Part shown: positions 1 to 6,239 of the stretch, piece by piece
Numbering within the stretch: position 1 is the stretch's first letter
Layout: each line of letters begins with the position of its first letter
Assembly: GCA_021818075.1 (NCBI GenBank)
Contig: JAKAFD010000044.1
Coordinates: 1-6,285 of the forward strand
DNA length: 6,285 nt
Origin: a bacterium
Lineage (GTDB): Bacteria > Patescibacteriota > Patescibacteriia > Patescibacteriales > Patescibacteriaceae
Direction of reading: 5' to 3'
Position numbers and translations under genes: made by a program
The notes under the pieces: generated by a model
What the model was told of the DNA's origin: nothing
Databases searched by the model: none
The model's input: the letters and a program-made list of their open reading frames with translations, nothing else

Positions 1-1892
1 CCGAGTTCGGCAAGATTGCCGCCAAACTGGGCCAACCGCAGGAACAAAGCGATTTTGAAGTCGGCATCGCCCGTTTCGGTTTTTTTATCATGCGAGTGAT
101 TATCTTTTTAGTGCTGCTGATTTTCTTGCTCAATTCATTAATTAATAAACAGGTTTTGGAGTCGTTTATGTTTGCCGTGGCCATTGCCGTCGGCATTACG
201 CCGGAGCTGCTGCCGATGATTATGTCGGTGACCATCGCCCGCGGTTCGCTGAAGATGGCTAAGCAGGGCGTGATTGTTAAAAAGCAGGCGGCCATTCCCA
301 ATTTCGGCAGTATGGATGTGCTGTGCACCGATAAAACCGGCACCTTAACCGAAGATAAAATTACTTTGATTAATTATACCGACGCCGCCGGCCGCGCCAG
401 CGACCGGGTATTGCTTAACACCTATCTCAATAGTTATTTCCAAACCGGCGTCAAAAACCCTCTGGACGAGGCGGTCCTAAAATTTAAAAAATTGCCGGTC
501 GGCGCTTATAAAAAATTTGAAGAAATTCCTTTTGATTTTGTTCGCAAAATGATGAGTATTGCCGTGGCCGGCCCGGCCGGCCAATATCTAATTACTAAGG
601 GCGCGCCGGAAGAGGTAATTAAGCGCTGCCAGTCTTATCGCGAGGGCGAGCGGGCTCATGTCTTAACCGAAGTGGCCCAGGCCAAAGCCCTGGCTTATTA
701 CCACCAGGCCAGCGCCGATGGTTATCGCGTTTTGGCGGTGGCCAGCAAGCCGCTGACCGTGGCCAAAGCTAAATATACCAAAGCCGACGAAGCGGAGTTG
801 ACGCTGGAAGGCTTTGTGGCCTTTTTGGACCCGGCCAAAGCGGGCGTGAAAAAAATTCTGCGCCAGCTGGCCAGCCTGGGCGTGGAAGTAAAAGTCATAA
901 GCGGCGACAATGAGCTGGTAACGCATAAAATTTGTTATGAAGTCGGTTTGGACATCAAGGGCGTGCTCTTGGGCGCGGAAGCGGCAACTATGACTGATGA
1001 TGCTTTAAAAATTCGGGCCGAGCATACCACCATCTTTGCCCGTTTTTCGCCGGACGATAAAAATCGGGTCATTAATGTGTTGCGCGCCAATAATCATGTG
1101 GTCGGCTATTTGGGCGACGGCATTAATGACGCGCCTTCACTTCAAGCCGCTGATGTCGGCATCAGTGTTAATAACGCCGTGGATGTGGCTAAAGAATCGG
1201 CCGACATCGTCCTGACAACTAAAAGCCTGGAAGCGCTGGTGGCGGGCATCTTGGAAGGCCGCAAGGTTTTCGCCAACACCATGAAATATATTCTAATGGG
1301 TTTAAGCTCTAATTTCGGCAATATGTTTAGTGTTATCGGCGCGGTGCTCTTTGTGCCGTTTTTGCCCATGCTGCCAATTCAAATTTTACTGAATAATTTT
1401 ATTTACGATGTATCGCAGGTAACAATCCCGACCGATAAAGTGGACGAAGCCTGGCTGACCAAACCGCGCCGCTGGAATTTAAAATACGTTAAAAAATTTA
1501 TGTATACCTTCGGGCCGATTTCTTCCATTTTTGATATTCTAACTTTCGTCATCATGCTGTATGTGTTTCACGCCGGCGCCGGCCTGTTTCAGACCGCCTG
1601 GTTTATGGAGTCGCTGGCCACGCAGACTCTGGTCATTCATTTTATCCGCACCCGCCGCTTGCCTTTCTTGCAAAGCACGGCCAGCAAGTGGCTCTTGGCG
1701 AGTACCCTGTCGGCCGTGGTTATCGGCTGGCTGATTCCCTATACGCCGCTAGGCGGTTTTTTCCAGTTTAGTCCGTTGCCGGCCAAGGTGCTGATAGCTA
1801 TCGGCGGTTTGGTGGTGATTTATCTGTTCTTAGTTGAAGTCGCCAAGCGGATTTTTTATCACCGCTATGACGCTGCCGGAAAAACAGTTTAA
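1..1892 (+). CDS. mgtA: Magnesium-importing P-type ATPase, MgtA/MgtB type (P3B), 5'-truncated by window edge
   Basis: This is an integral membrane ATPase that uses ATP hydrolysis to bring Mg2+ into the cell. The reading frame is already open at position 3, and 629 residues are visible. The family has about 900, so roughly 270 N-terminal residues, including the first membrane helices and the TGE actuator motif, lie off the left edge. In order one sees a membrane pair ending in GITPELLP (metal-path proline, about 195-220), the phosphorylation motif DKTGT with its aspartate at 330-332, a KGAP nucleotide-binding motif near 600, a SGDN motif near 900, and the hinge GDGINDAP at 1113-1136. About six C-terminal helices follow, with conserved LLNNFIYDVSQ and FGPISSIFDILTF segments closely resembling enterobacterial MgtA. 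All catalytic motifs in view are intact. The ATG at 90 is internal. Any Mg2+-sensing leader would be upstream of the window. MgtA versus MgtB cannot be separated from the sequence alone. Confidence 0.95.
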   Translation, partial: EFGKIAAKLGQPQEQSDFEVGIARFGFFIMRVIIFLVLLIFLLNSLINKQVLESFMFAVAIAVGITPELLPMIMSVTIARGSLKMAKQGVIVKKQAAIPNFGSMDVLCTDKTGTLTEDKITLINYTDAAGRASDRVLLNTYLNSYFQTGVKNPLDEAVLKFKKLPVGAYKKFEEIPFDFVRKMMSIAVAGPAGQYLITKGAPEEVIKRCQSYREGERAHVLTEVAQAKALAYYHQASADGYRVLAVASKPLTVAKAKYTKADEAELTLEGFVAFLDPAKAGVKKILRQLASLGVEVKVISGDNELVTHKICYEVGLDIKGVLLGAEAATMTDDALKIRAEHTTIFARFSPDDKNRVINVLRANNHVVGYLGDGINDAPSLQAADVGISVNNAVDVAKESADIVLTTKSLEALVAGILEGRKVFANTMKYILMGLSSNFGNMFSVIGAVLFVPFLPMLPIQILLNNFIYDVSQVTIPTDKVDEAWLTKPRRWNLKYVKKFMYTFGPISSIFDILTFVIMLYVFHAGAGLFQTAWFMESLATQTLVIHFIRTRRLPFLQSTASKWLLASTLSAVVIGWLIPYTPLGGFFQFSPLPAKVLIAIGGLVVIYLFLVEVAKRIFYHRYDAAGKTV

Positions 1893-1900
1893 GCGTGCTC

Positions 1901-1929
1901 TTGACTTTTTTAAAGTAAGTAAGTATAAT
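1901..1929 (+). promoter_or_regulatory. Sigma70-type promoter for typA
   Basis: A -35 box TTGACT (1901-1906) and a perfect -10 box TATAAT (1924-1929) are separated by 17 bases, the optimal spacing. It begins 8 bases after the mgtA stop and points at typA, so typA is probably transcribed independently of mgtA. The predicted start near 1936 gives a leader of about 59 bases. Confidence 0.8.
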
Positions 1930-1945
1930 CAAATAGTTAATTCTT

Positions 1946-1974
1946 AAAGAATTACGTCCGACGCGTAATTCTTT
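1946..1974 (+). promoter_or_regulatory. 11-bp hairpin in the typA leader
   Basis: AAAGAATTACG (1946-1956) pairs perfectly with CGTAATTCTTT (1964-1974) around a 7-base loop and is followed by TTATATT. It lies about 10 bases inside the transcript predicted from the promoter at 1901-1929. It could stabilise the 5' end of the typA mRNA, act as a weak attenuator, or stop readthrough from mgtA. The stem is A/T-rich and the T-run is short, so a strong terminator is unlikely. The pairing is seen directly; the role is inferred. Confidence 0.5.
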
Positions 1975-1994
1975 TATATTGAGCGAAAAAAACT

Positions 1995-3791
1995 ATGGAA
2001 ATCAGAAATATCGCCATTATTGCTCATGTGGACCACGGCAAGACTACCCTGACCGATAAGTTAATGCTGCAAACCGGCATGAACGACGGCAGCGTCAGCA
2101 TGGACTCTAATTCGCTGGAGCAGGAACGGGGCATTACCATTTATTCCAAAAACACCTCGGTGCTTTATCAAGACACCAAGATTAATATTGTGGACACGCC
2201 CGGCCACGCCGACTTCAGTTCGGAAGTGGAGCGGATTTTGCGTTCCATTGATTCGGTGCTGCTACTCGTGGACGCGCAAGAAGGCCCCATGCCGCAGACC
2301 AAATTTGTTTTAAAAAAATCTTTGGAATTGGGTTTGCAGCCGATTGTGGTGATTAATAAAATTGATAAGCCAGCCGCGCGGGTGGCTGAAGTTCAAGAAG
2401 ATATTTACGAATTATTTTTGGATTTGGGCGCGACTGACGAACAACTGGAATTCCCCGTGGTTTATGCCGCGGCCAAACAGGGCTGGGCCAAGTTAAAAAT
2501 GACGGATGACGGCAAAGACTTAAAGCCGCTTTTGGATTTGATTCTAGCCAAAGTCAAACCGGCGTCCAATCCTGATTTGGAAAATTTACCCTTAGCCGCC
2601 CAACCTTTTAATTTGGCTTATGATAATTTTTTAGGCCGCAGCGCCATCTGCCGCATCTATCAAGGTAAAATTACCACCGGTGCGCCGGTCTTGGTAAAAA
2701 ATGAAGCGGGCGAAACCCGGTCGTTTAAGATTACCAAATTATTTACTTTTTGGGGTTTAGTGAGAAAAGAAGTGAGCGAGGCGACGGCCGGCGATATTGT
2801 GATGGTGGCCGGTTTGACTGATGTTAATATCGGCGAAACCATTATTGACTCGGCTGACCAACCGGCTTTGCCGGCGATTAAAATTGATGAGCCGACCATT
2901 GCTTTGGAATTTTTGGTTAATAATTCGCCTTTGGCCGGCCGCGAGGGCAAATTCGTCACCAGCCGCCAGTTAAAAGAACGCCTGGCTAAAGAATTGGAGA
3001 TTAATGTCGGTTTGAAAATTGATTTTAGCGGCACCACCGGCAGTTATAAAGTTTACGGCCGCGGTGAACTGCATATCGCCATCTTGCTGGAAAATTTACG
3101 CCGCGAAGGCTATGAATTGCAAGTGTCCCAGCCGCAAGTCATTATTAAAGAAGTGGACGGCGTTAAACAAGAACCGTATGAAGAGGTGACGATTGACGTG
3201 CCCGAAGCCATGTCCGGCACGGTGATTCAAAAACTAGCCAAACGCGCCGGCCGCCTGATTAATCTTAAAAATCACAACGGCCAGGCCCGCTTGGTGCTGG
3301 AAATTCCGACGCGCGGTCTCTTGGGCTACCGTAAAGAATTCGTGGTGGACACGCGCGGCGCCGGTATCTTGTGCGCTAACTTTTTGGGCTTTCGGCCTTA
3401 TGCCGGCGCCATTGCCAAAAATGATTTGGGTTCCATGGTCTCCATGGCTACCGGCAAAGCTTTGGCTTTCTCGCTCTGGAATTTGCAGGACCGAGGCGTT
3501 TTATATATTGCGCCCAATACTGAAGTCTATGAAGGTATGGTCATCGGCGATGTGGCCAAGGGCCGCGACCTGGCAGTTAATCCGATTAAAGGCAAGGCCC
3601 AGTCCAATATTCGTTCTTCCGGTTCGGATGAAGCCATTACTTTAACGCCGCCGGTGGAACTGACCTTGGAAAGCGGTTTGAGCATTATGAGCGACGATGA
3701 ATATTTGGAAGTGACGCCTAAGAGCGTGCGTTTGCGCAAAAAATATTTAACGGAAATTGAACGCACCCGCGTTAAGCGGCAAGCCCAATAA
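1995..3791 (+). CDS. typA: Translational GTPase TypA/BipA
   Basis: This is a ribosome-binding GTPase of the EF-G/LepA superfamily, implicated in stress and cold adaptation and in ribosome assembly. It is complete at 598 residues, against about 607 in E. coli. The G domain (1-196) shows AHVDHGKTTL (10-19), ERGITI (44-49), DTPGHADF (67-74) and NKID (121-124). The fifth G motif, usually a SAL-like triplet, reads AAAKQGWA. A beta-barrel domain follows (about 200-290), then an EF-G III-like domain containing the TypA signature SPLAGREGKFVTSR (about 311-324) and GRGELHIAILLENLRREG. An EF-G V-like domain with IPTRGLLGYRKEF comes next, and then the TypA-specific C-terminal domain ending in EVTPKSVRLRKKYL. 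The ATG at 1995 directly precedes the canonical EIRNIAIIAHVDHGK start, so the start is secure. The only Shine-Dalgarno-like bases are GAG at 1981-1983, about 11 bases upstream, which is weak. The gene has its own promoter and leader hairpin, and a terminator two bases beyond the stop. Confidence 0.97.
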   Translation: MEIRNIAIIAHVDHGKTTLTDKLMLQTGMNDGSVSMDSNSLEQERGITIYSKNTSVLYQDTKINIVDTPGHADFSSEVERILRSIDSVLLLVDAQEGPMPQTKFVLKKSLELGLQPIVVINKIDKPAARVAEVQEDIYELFLDLGATDEQLEFPVVYAAAKQGWAKLKMTDDGKDLKPLLDLILAKVKPASNPDLENLPLAAQPFNLAYDNFLGRSAICRIYQGKITTGAPVLVKNEAGETRSFKITKLFTFWGLVRKEVSEATAGDIVMVAGLTDVNIGETIIDSADQPALPAIKIDEPTIALEFLVNNSPLAGREGKFVTSRQLKERLAKELEINVGLKIDFSGTTGSYKVYGRGELHIAILLENLRREGYELQVSQPQVIIKEVDGVKQEPYEEVTIDVPEAMSGTVIQKLAKRAGRLINLKNHNGQARLVLEIPTRGLLGYRKEFVVDTRGAGILCANFLGFRPYAGAIAKNDLGSMVSMATGKALAFSLWNLQDRGVLYIAPNTEVYEGMVIGDVAKGRDLAVNPIKGKAQSNIRSSGSDEAITLTPPVELTLESGLSIMSDDEYLEVTPKSVRLRKKYLTEIERTRVKRQAQ

Positions 3792-3792
3792 C

Positions 3793-3827
3793 AATACCCC
3801 CCCGATGGACATCGGGGGGGTATTTTT
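3793..3827 (+). terminator. Bidirectional intrinsic terminator between typA and the convergent DUF475 gene
   Basis: A perfect 14-bp stem (3793-3806 with 3811-3824), including seven consecutive C-G pairs, closes on the tetraloop GGAC. On the plus strand it is followed by a T-run (3823-3827). It begins two bases after the typA stop and sits 6 bases beyond the stop of the minus-strand gene. It probably ends both transcripts, although the minus-strand tail (GTTATTG) is less U-rich. Confidence 0.93.
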
Positions 3828-3830
3828 AGC

Positions 3831-4742
3831 TTAAGCTTTTTGGTTTTCCCTGACGGAGAGAAACAAGAATAAACCAAGTAGCGTCAAGGTCACGAGCGGC
3901 GCCAGCCAGAAAGGATAATGCCAGCCGAAACTTTCGCTGACCATAATACCGCCCAGTGCGCCGATGGAATACATGGCGCCGTTTTTTAAATAAGCGAATT
4001 TGGCAATCAGGTCCAGGCCGCGCACCGTGAATTCGCGCACCACGAAGGCGCCCAGACCGTTGCCCAAGATAATTAAGGGCACGCTGATGGTGAAGGCAAA
4101 GGCGCCGATGACGCCGTCAATGGAAAAGGAGGCATCCAGAATTTCCAAATATAAAATTTTGCTCCAAGCGCTCATTTTGGCCGACAGCAAATATTTTTCT
4201 TTTTCCTCGGCATTTTTCTTAAAGCCGTCAGTCAAAAAGAAAGCCGAGGCGCCGATGGAAGCGGCTAAAGCCAGCATCGGGCTTTCCTTTAAGGACAAAT
4301 AAATAATAGCGGTTAAAAAAATGGAAGCAATGGCGTAAAACCAAAAACCGCGGCGGTGGATAAAGCCCTCCACCAAAAAAGCGTACTTTTTTTCTTCCAA
4401 AAAGAGCCAGCCCAGAAAGACAAAAAATAAGTACATGCCGCCGCCCAAAAGCAGGAAGGGTTTAGATTTTTCCACATAGCCGGTAATGGCCGGGTCGCTG
4501 GAAAAGGCCACGCTAAATACCTGGACAATAGAGAGGGCAGGGTTAGCCACCCAGACGATAATGAAGGGCAGGAGGCCGCGCACCACGAAGACGGCGAAAA
4601 TAATGCCCCAAACCAAAAAAATCCGGCGGTACTTAACCGGCATGGTTTTAAGAACATGCGCGTTAACCACAGCGTTATCTACGCTGGAAATAATTTCAAA
4701 CAAACACAAACCGACGATAACGATGAGGAGTTGAAACCACAT
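3831..4742 (-). CDS. DUF475 family membrane protein (TerC-like)
   Basis: This is a polytopic inner-membrane protein of 303 residues, probably with seven to eight helices (about 3-20, 42-66, 96-116, 133-150, 156-171, 203-227, 257-270 and 278-296). The N-terminal helix carries the family motif FEIISSVDNAVVNA (15-28). A second, related acidic motif, DASFSIDGV (203-211), opens the second half, which suggests an internal two-fold repeat as in TerC/LysE-type proteins. The membrane aspartates D22, D203 and D209 are candidate cation-binding residues. TerC relatives are linked to metal (Mn2+) handling and tellurite resistance, but DUF475 itself has no established function, so transport of a metal is only an inference. 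I chose the ATG at 4742. An in-frame TTG at 4781 would add 13 polar residues absent from the family pattern. No Shine-Dalgarno precedes either start. The gene lies 167 bases downstream of rnhB on the same strand. Confidence 0.85.
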   Translation of the reverse strand: MWFQLLIVIVGLCLFEIISSVDNAVVNAHVLKTMPVKYRRIFLVWGIIFAVFVVRGLLPFIIVWVANPALSIVQVFSVAFSSDPAITGYVEKSKPFLLLGGGMYLFFVFLGWLFLEEKKYAFLVEGFIHRRGFWFYAIASIFLTAIIYLSLKESPMLALAASIGASAFFLTDGFKKNAEEKEKYLLSAKMSAWSKILYLEILDASFSIDGVIGAFAFTISVPLIILGNGLGAFVVREFTVRGLDLIAKFAYLKNGAMYSIGALGGIMVSESFGWHYPFWLAPLVTLTLLGLFLFLSVRENQKA

Positions 4743-4788
4743 AATATTAATAAGTTTACCGTTTTTTGAGAGAATTAGCAAAAATTTT

Positions 4789-4908
4789 GAAGTTTGAAGT
4801 CTGAATTTAGATTCAATTTTTAAGTTTTAAGTTTGAAAGTTATTTTATGAAGATATTTAGAAATTAAAACTTTTAACTTCATTCAAAATTCAAAATTTAA
4901 AATTCAAA
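4789..4908. repeat. Period-7 A/T-rich repeat tract between rnhB and the DUF475 gene
   Basis: Four tandem heptamers ATTCAAA (third copy ATTTAAA) run from 4881 to 4908. From 4789 to 4837 the opposite-sense sequence can be cut cleanly into degenerate sevens: GAAGTTT, GAAGTCT, GAATTTA, GATTCAA, TTTTTAA, GTTTTAA, GTTTGAA. The two blocks are roughly inverted: AAGTTTGAA at 4790-4798 and 4829-4837 is complementary to TTCAAACTT at 4903-4911, so a long A/T-rich hairpin is possible. The right block abuts the rnhB stop codon. No gene is seen in the 167-base spacer. A weak minus-strand promoter candidate for the DUF475 gene, TTGCTA then 17 bases then TAAACT, lies just upstream of its ATG. Confidence 0.7.
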
Positions 4909-4909
4909 C

Positions 4910-5536
4910 TTATCCTTCCCGCCAGTTCTTCAGCGGTTGAAAAGATAATCTATGAATTGGGCTTGGGCCTAAAGCCTTCAGACGCTCCAAATGCAATTTG
5001 GTGCCGTAACCTTTGTGGGCGGCAAAACCGTAACCCGGATAGGTTTTGTCGTATTGGTTCATTAGATAGTCGCGGCTGACTTTGGCGATAATGGAAGCGG
5101 CGGCGATGGAAAAAATTAGCGCGTCGCCATCCACGATGGCACTTTGCGCCAGGCTTAATTTGGGAATGGCAAACTTACCGTCCACCAAGACAAAATTCGG
5201 CTGGACGCTTAATTTATCCACGCTAGTGCGCATAGCCAGCAAGCTGGCTTGTAAGATATTTATTTTATCAATCTGGCGATTATTGACGGCGGCGATGGCC
5301 ACGGCCGCGGCTCGCTCTTTAATCAGGCCGAAAAGTTTTTGCCGCTGTTTGGCCGATAGCAACTTAGAGTCGCGCACCAAGGCCAGTTCGCCATGTTCAA
5401 AAGGCGCGCTAAAATCCCAAACCACGCAGGCGGCCACCACCGGTCCGGCCAGCGGTCCGCGGCCGACTTCGTCTACGCCGGCAATGAGCCGATAGCCCTG
5501 ACTGGCCAAATCGTTTTCCAGTTTAAGTTCCAGCAT
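4910..5536 (-). CDS. rnhB: Ribonuclease HII
   Basis: This cytoplasmic endonuclease cleaves the RNA strand of RNA-DNA hybrids and starts removal of single ribonucleotides misincorporated into DNA, using Mg2+ or Mn2+. It has 208 residues, a normal length. The signature GVDEVGRGPLAGPVV (20-34) supplies catalytic D22 and E23 and the GRG motif that recognises the ribonucleotide 2'-OH. DSKLLS follows at 56-61. The other two carboxylates are D119 in LVDGK and D138 in VDGDALIFSIAAASIIAKVSRD. The C-terminal part has YPGYGFAAHKGYGT and the late SPIHRLSF segment typical of bacterial RnhB. All four catalytic residues are present. The ATG at 5536 is preferred: an in-frame TTG at 5575 would add 13 residues without family support. 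Neither start has a Shine-Dalgarno. An AT-rich TATATT sits about 19 bases upstream, but no matching -35 is visible. Confidence 0.96.
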   Translation of the reverse strand: MLELKLENDLASQGYRLIAGVDEVGRGPLAGPVVAACVVWDFSAPFEHGELALVRDSKLLSAKQRQKLFGLIKERAAAVAIAAVNNRQIDKINILQASLLAMRTSVDKLSVQPNFVLVDGKFAIPKLSLAQSAIVDGDALIFSIAAASIIAKVSRDYLMNQYDKTYPGYGFAAHKGYGTKLHLERLKALGPSPIHRLSFQPLKNWREG

Positions 5537-5726
5537 AGTTATATTATCAGATGAAAATATAGGCCCCTGTGCCAAGGGTGCGGGGTAATAACCTCGCTAC
5601 GCTCGCGCCTGACCATGCTCAGAGTGTGGGGGACTAAACTTATATTAGCTCCTCAGCTCGGAAATGAAAATACTTTGCATTTTTATTTCTCTCGCTCTAC
5701 GTCGCTAATAAAAAAAGAGCAACATT
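5537..5726. other. Upstream region of rnhB, no gene seen
   Basis: This stretch must hold the rnhB promoter on the minus strand, but I find no convincing -35/-10 pair. It contains CTCGCTACGCTCG at 5593-5605, an exact inverted copy of 5820-5832. It also contains a hairpin with arms GAAATGAAAAT (5661-5671) and ATTTTTATTTC (5679-5689), 10 Watson-Crick pairs plus one G-T. That hairpin is enclosed at a distance by TATTAGC (5643-5649) and GCTAATA (5704-5710). Confidence 0.5.
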
Positions 5727-5832
5727 AAAATAATCTGCGAGCCTATTTGAAATAAAACTTGTGCCACTAAGAAAATTGGCGTCATATTTTTGAGCGAAGC
5801 GTTACATAATTTTTCTGTCCGAGCGTAGCGAG
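5593..5832. repeat. 13-base perfect inverted repeat 5593-5605 / 5820-5832
   Basis: CTCGCTACGCTCG at 5593-5605 is the exact reverse complement of CGAGCGTAGCGAG at 5820-5832. The right copy is the loop of the hairpin at 5769-5878. Degenerate versions of the same GAGCG-n-AGCG motif occur at 5691-5706, 5791-5801 and 5846-5856, so this may be a dispersed motif rather than a functional pair. Confidence 0.6.
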
Positions 5833-5878
5833 TTAAAAATTATGTTAGCGAGAGCGAAAAAATATAGCTAATTTTCTT
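5769..5878. repeat. Imperfect 110-base palindrome (hairpin A)
   Basis: The outer arms 5769-5791 and 5858-5878 pair over about 20 positions with a small bulge. The inner stem ACATAATTTTT (5804-5814) pairs perfectly with AAAAATTATGT (5835-5845). Between outer and inner stems are unpaired GAGCGAAGCG-type motifs, and the apical loop (5815-5834) contains CGAGCGTAGCGAG. Confidence 0.75.
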
Positions 5879-5895
5879 CCAGGCGCGATTTTTTG

Positions 5896-5918
5896 CTACT
5901 TTTTTCTAAAAAAAGTAG
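5896..5918. repeat. 10-bp hairpin B
   Basis: CTACTTTTTT (5896-5905) pairs perfectly with AAAAAAGTAG (5909-5918) around a 3-base loop. Flanking T- and A-runs (5889-5893 with 5921-5925) extend the stem after a short mismatch. No T-run suited to termination follows on either strand. Confidence 0.75.
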
Positions 5919-5970
5919 AGAAAAAGAAATTTTAGATTTAAGTTATTTAAATAAACTGTCTATTTCTTTT

Positions 5971-5994
5971 CCACCTTTTGTAACCAAAAGGTGG
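5971..5994. repeat. 10-bp hairpin C
   Basis: CCACCTTTTG (5971-5980) and CAAAAGGTGG (5985-5994) form a perfect stem around the loop TAAC, extended by one pair (5970 with 5995). It is not followed by a T-run on either strand, so it is not an obvious terminator. Confidence 0.8.
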
Positions 5995-6005
5995 AGCCAA
6001 AAGTT

Positions 6006-6150
6006 TGCGAGCAGAAAAATTCAGCCAAATTTCACGCTCGTTTTGGGCGCCTCGCCTAACTCCGCTTCGGCAGCGGCCGAAGCGTCAAACAGAGGCTCGG
6101 CTCTAGCCCAAAGCCTCGCTTAAATTTAAGGCTGAATTTTAAGGCTCGCA
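6006..6150. repeat. Imperfect 145-base palindrome (hairpin D)
   Basis: Successive stems pair in nested order: TGCGAGC 6006-6012 with 6144-6150 (7 bp), AAAATTCAGCC 6016-6026 with 6130-6140 (11 bp), AAATTT 6027-6032 with 6122-6127 (6 bp), and TTTGGGC 6042-6048 with 6106-6112 (7 bp). At the apex CGCTTCGGC (6063-6071) pairs perfectly with GCCGAAGCG (6076-6084) on a 4-base loop. Mismatches are spread through both arms. Confidence 0.8.
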
Positions 6151-6153
6151 GGC

Positions 6154-6200
6154 ACGGGACGGTACTGATTTATTAGTGGCGCAGGACGGACGGGACGGTA
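6154..6200. repeat. Short direct repeats ACGGGACGGTA
   Basis: ACGGGACGGTA occurs identically at 6154-6164 and 6190-6200, 36 bases apart. The shared core GGACGG appears a third time at 6184-6189. They lie between hairpin D and the right terminal inverted repeat, on either side of the inner arm at 6173-6183. Confidence 0.65.
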
Positions 6201-6239
6201 AAATTTGTATAGGCTCGCAAATTATTTTAAGTTTTATTT

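Noticed and set aside
90..1892. ATG at 90 as the true start of the ATPase gene
   Set aside because: The frame is open upstream to position 3 and encodes continuous family-like sequence (EFGKIAAKLGQ...). The gene simply enters from the left edge.
3400..3645. An 81-codon open frame within typA in another frame
   Set aside because: typA is unmistakable in its own frame across the whole interval. This frame has no start signal or recognisable content.
4000..4302. A 100-codon open frame antisense to the DUF475 gene
   Set aside because: It mirrors a membrane protein gene, giving Lys/Ser/Ala-rich translation without domains. The minus-strand gene explains the sequence.
4743..4781. TTG at 4781 as start of the DUF475 gene
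   Set aside because: It would add 13 polar residues before the first membrane helix. The ATG at 4742 fits the family start better and no Shine-Dalgarno supports the TTG.
5537..5575. TTG at 5575 as start of rnhB
   Set aside because: The added residues have no family support, and the ATG at 5536 already gives a 208-residue protein of normal length.
5893..6123. An open frame of 76 codons on the plus strand inside the palindromic region
   Set aside because: It runs through hairpins B and C and into most of hairpin D, has low-complexity Ala/Ser-rich translation at its end, no ribosome binding site and no recognisable domain. It is most simply a by-product of the repeats.
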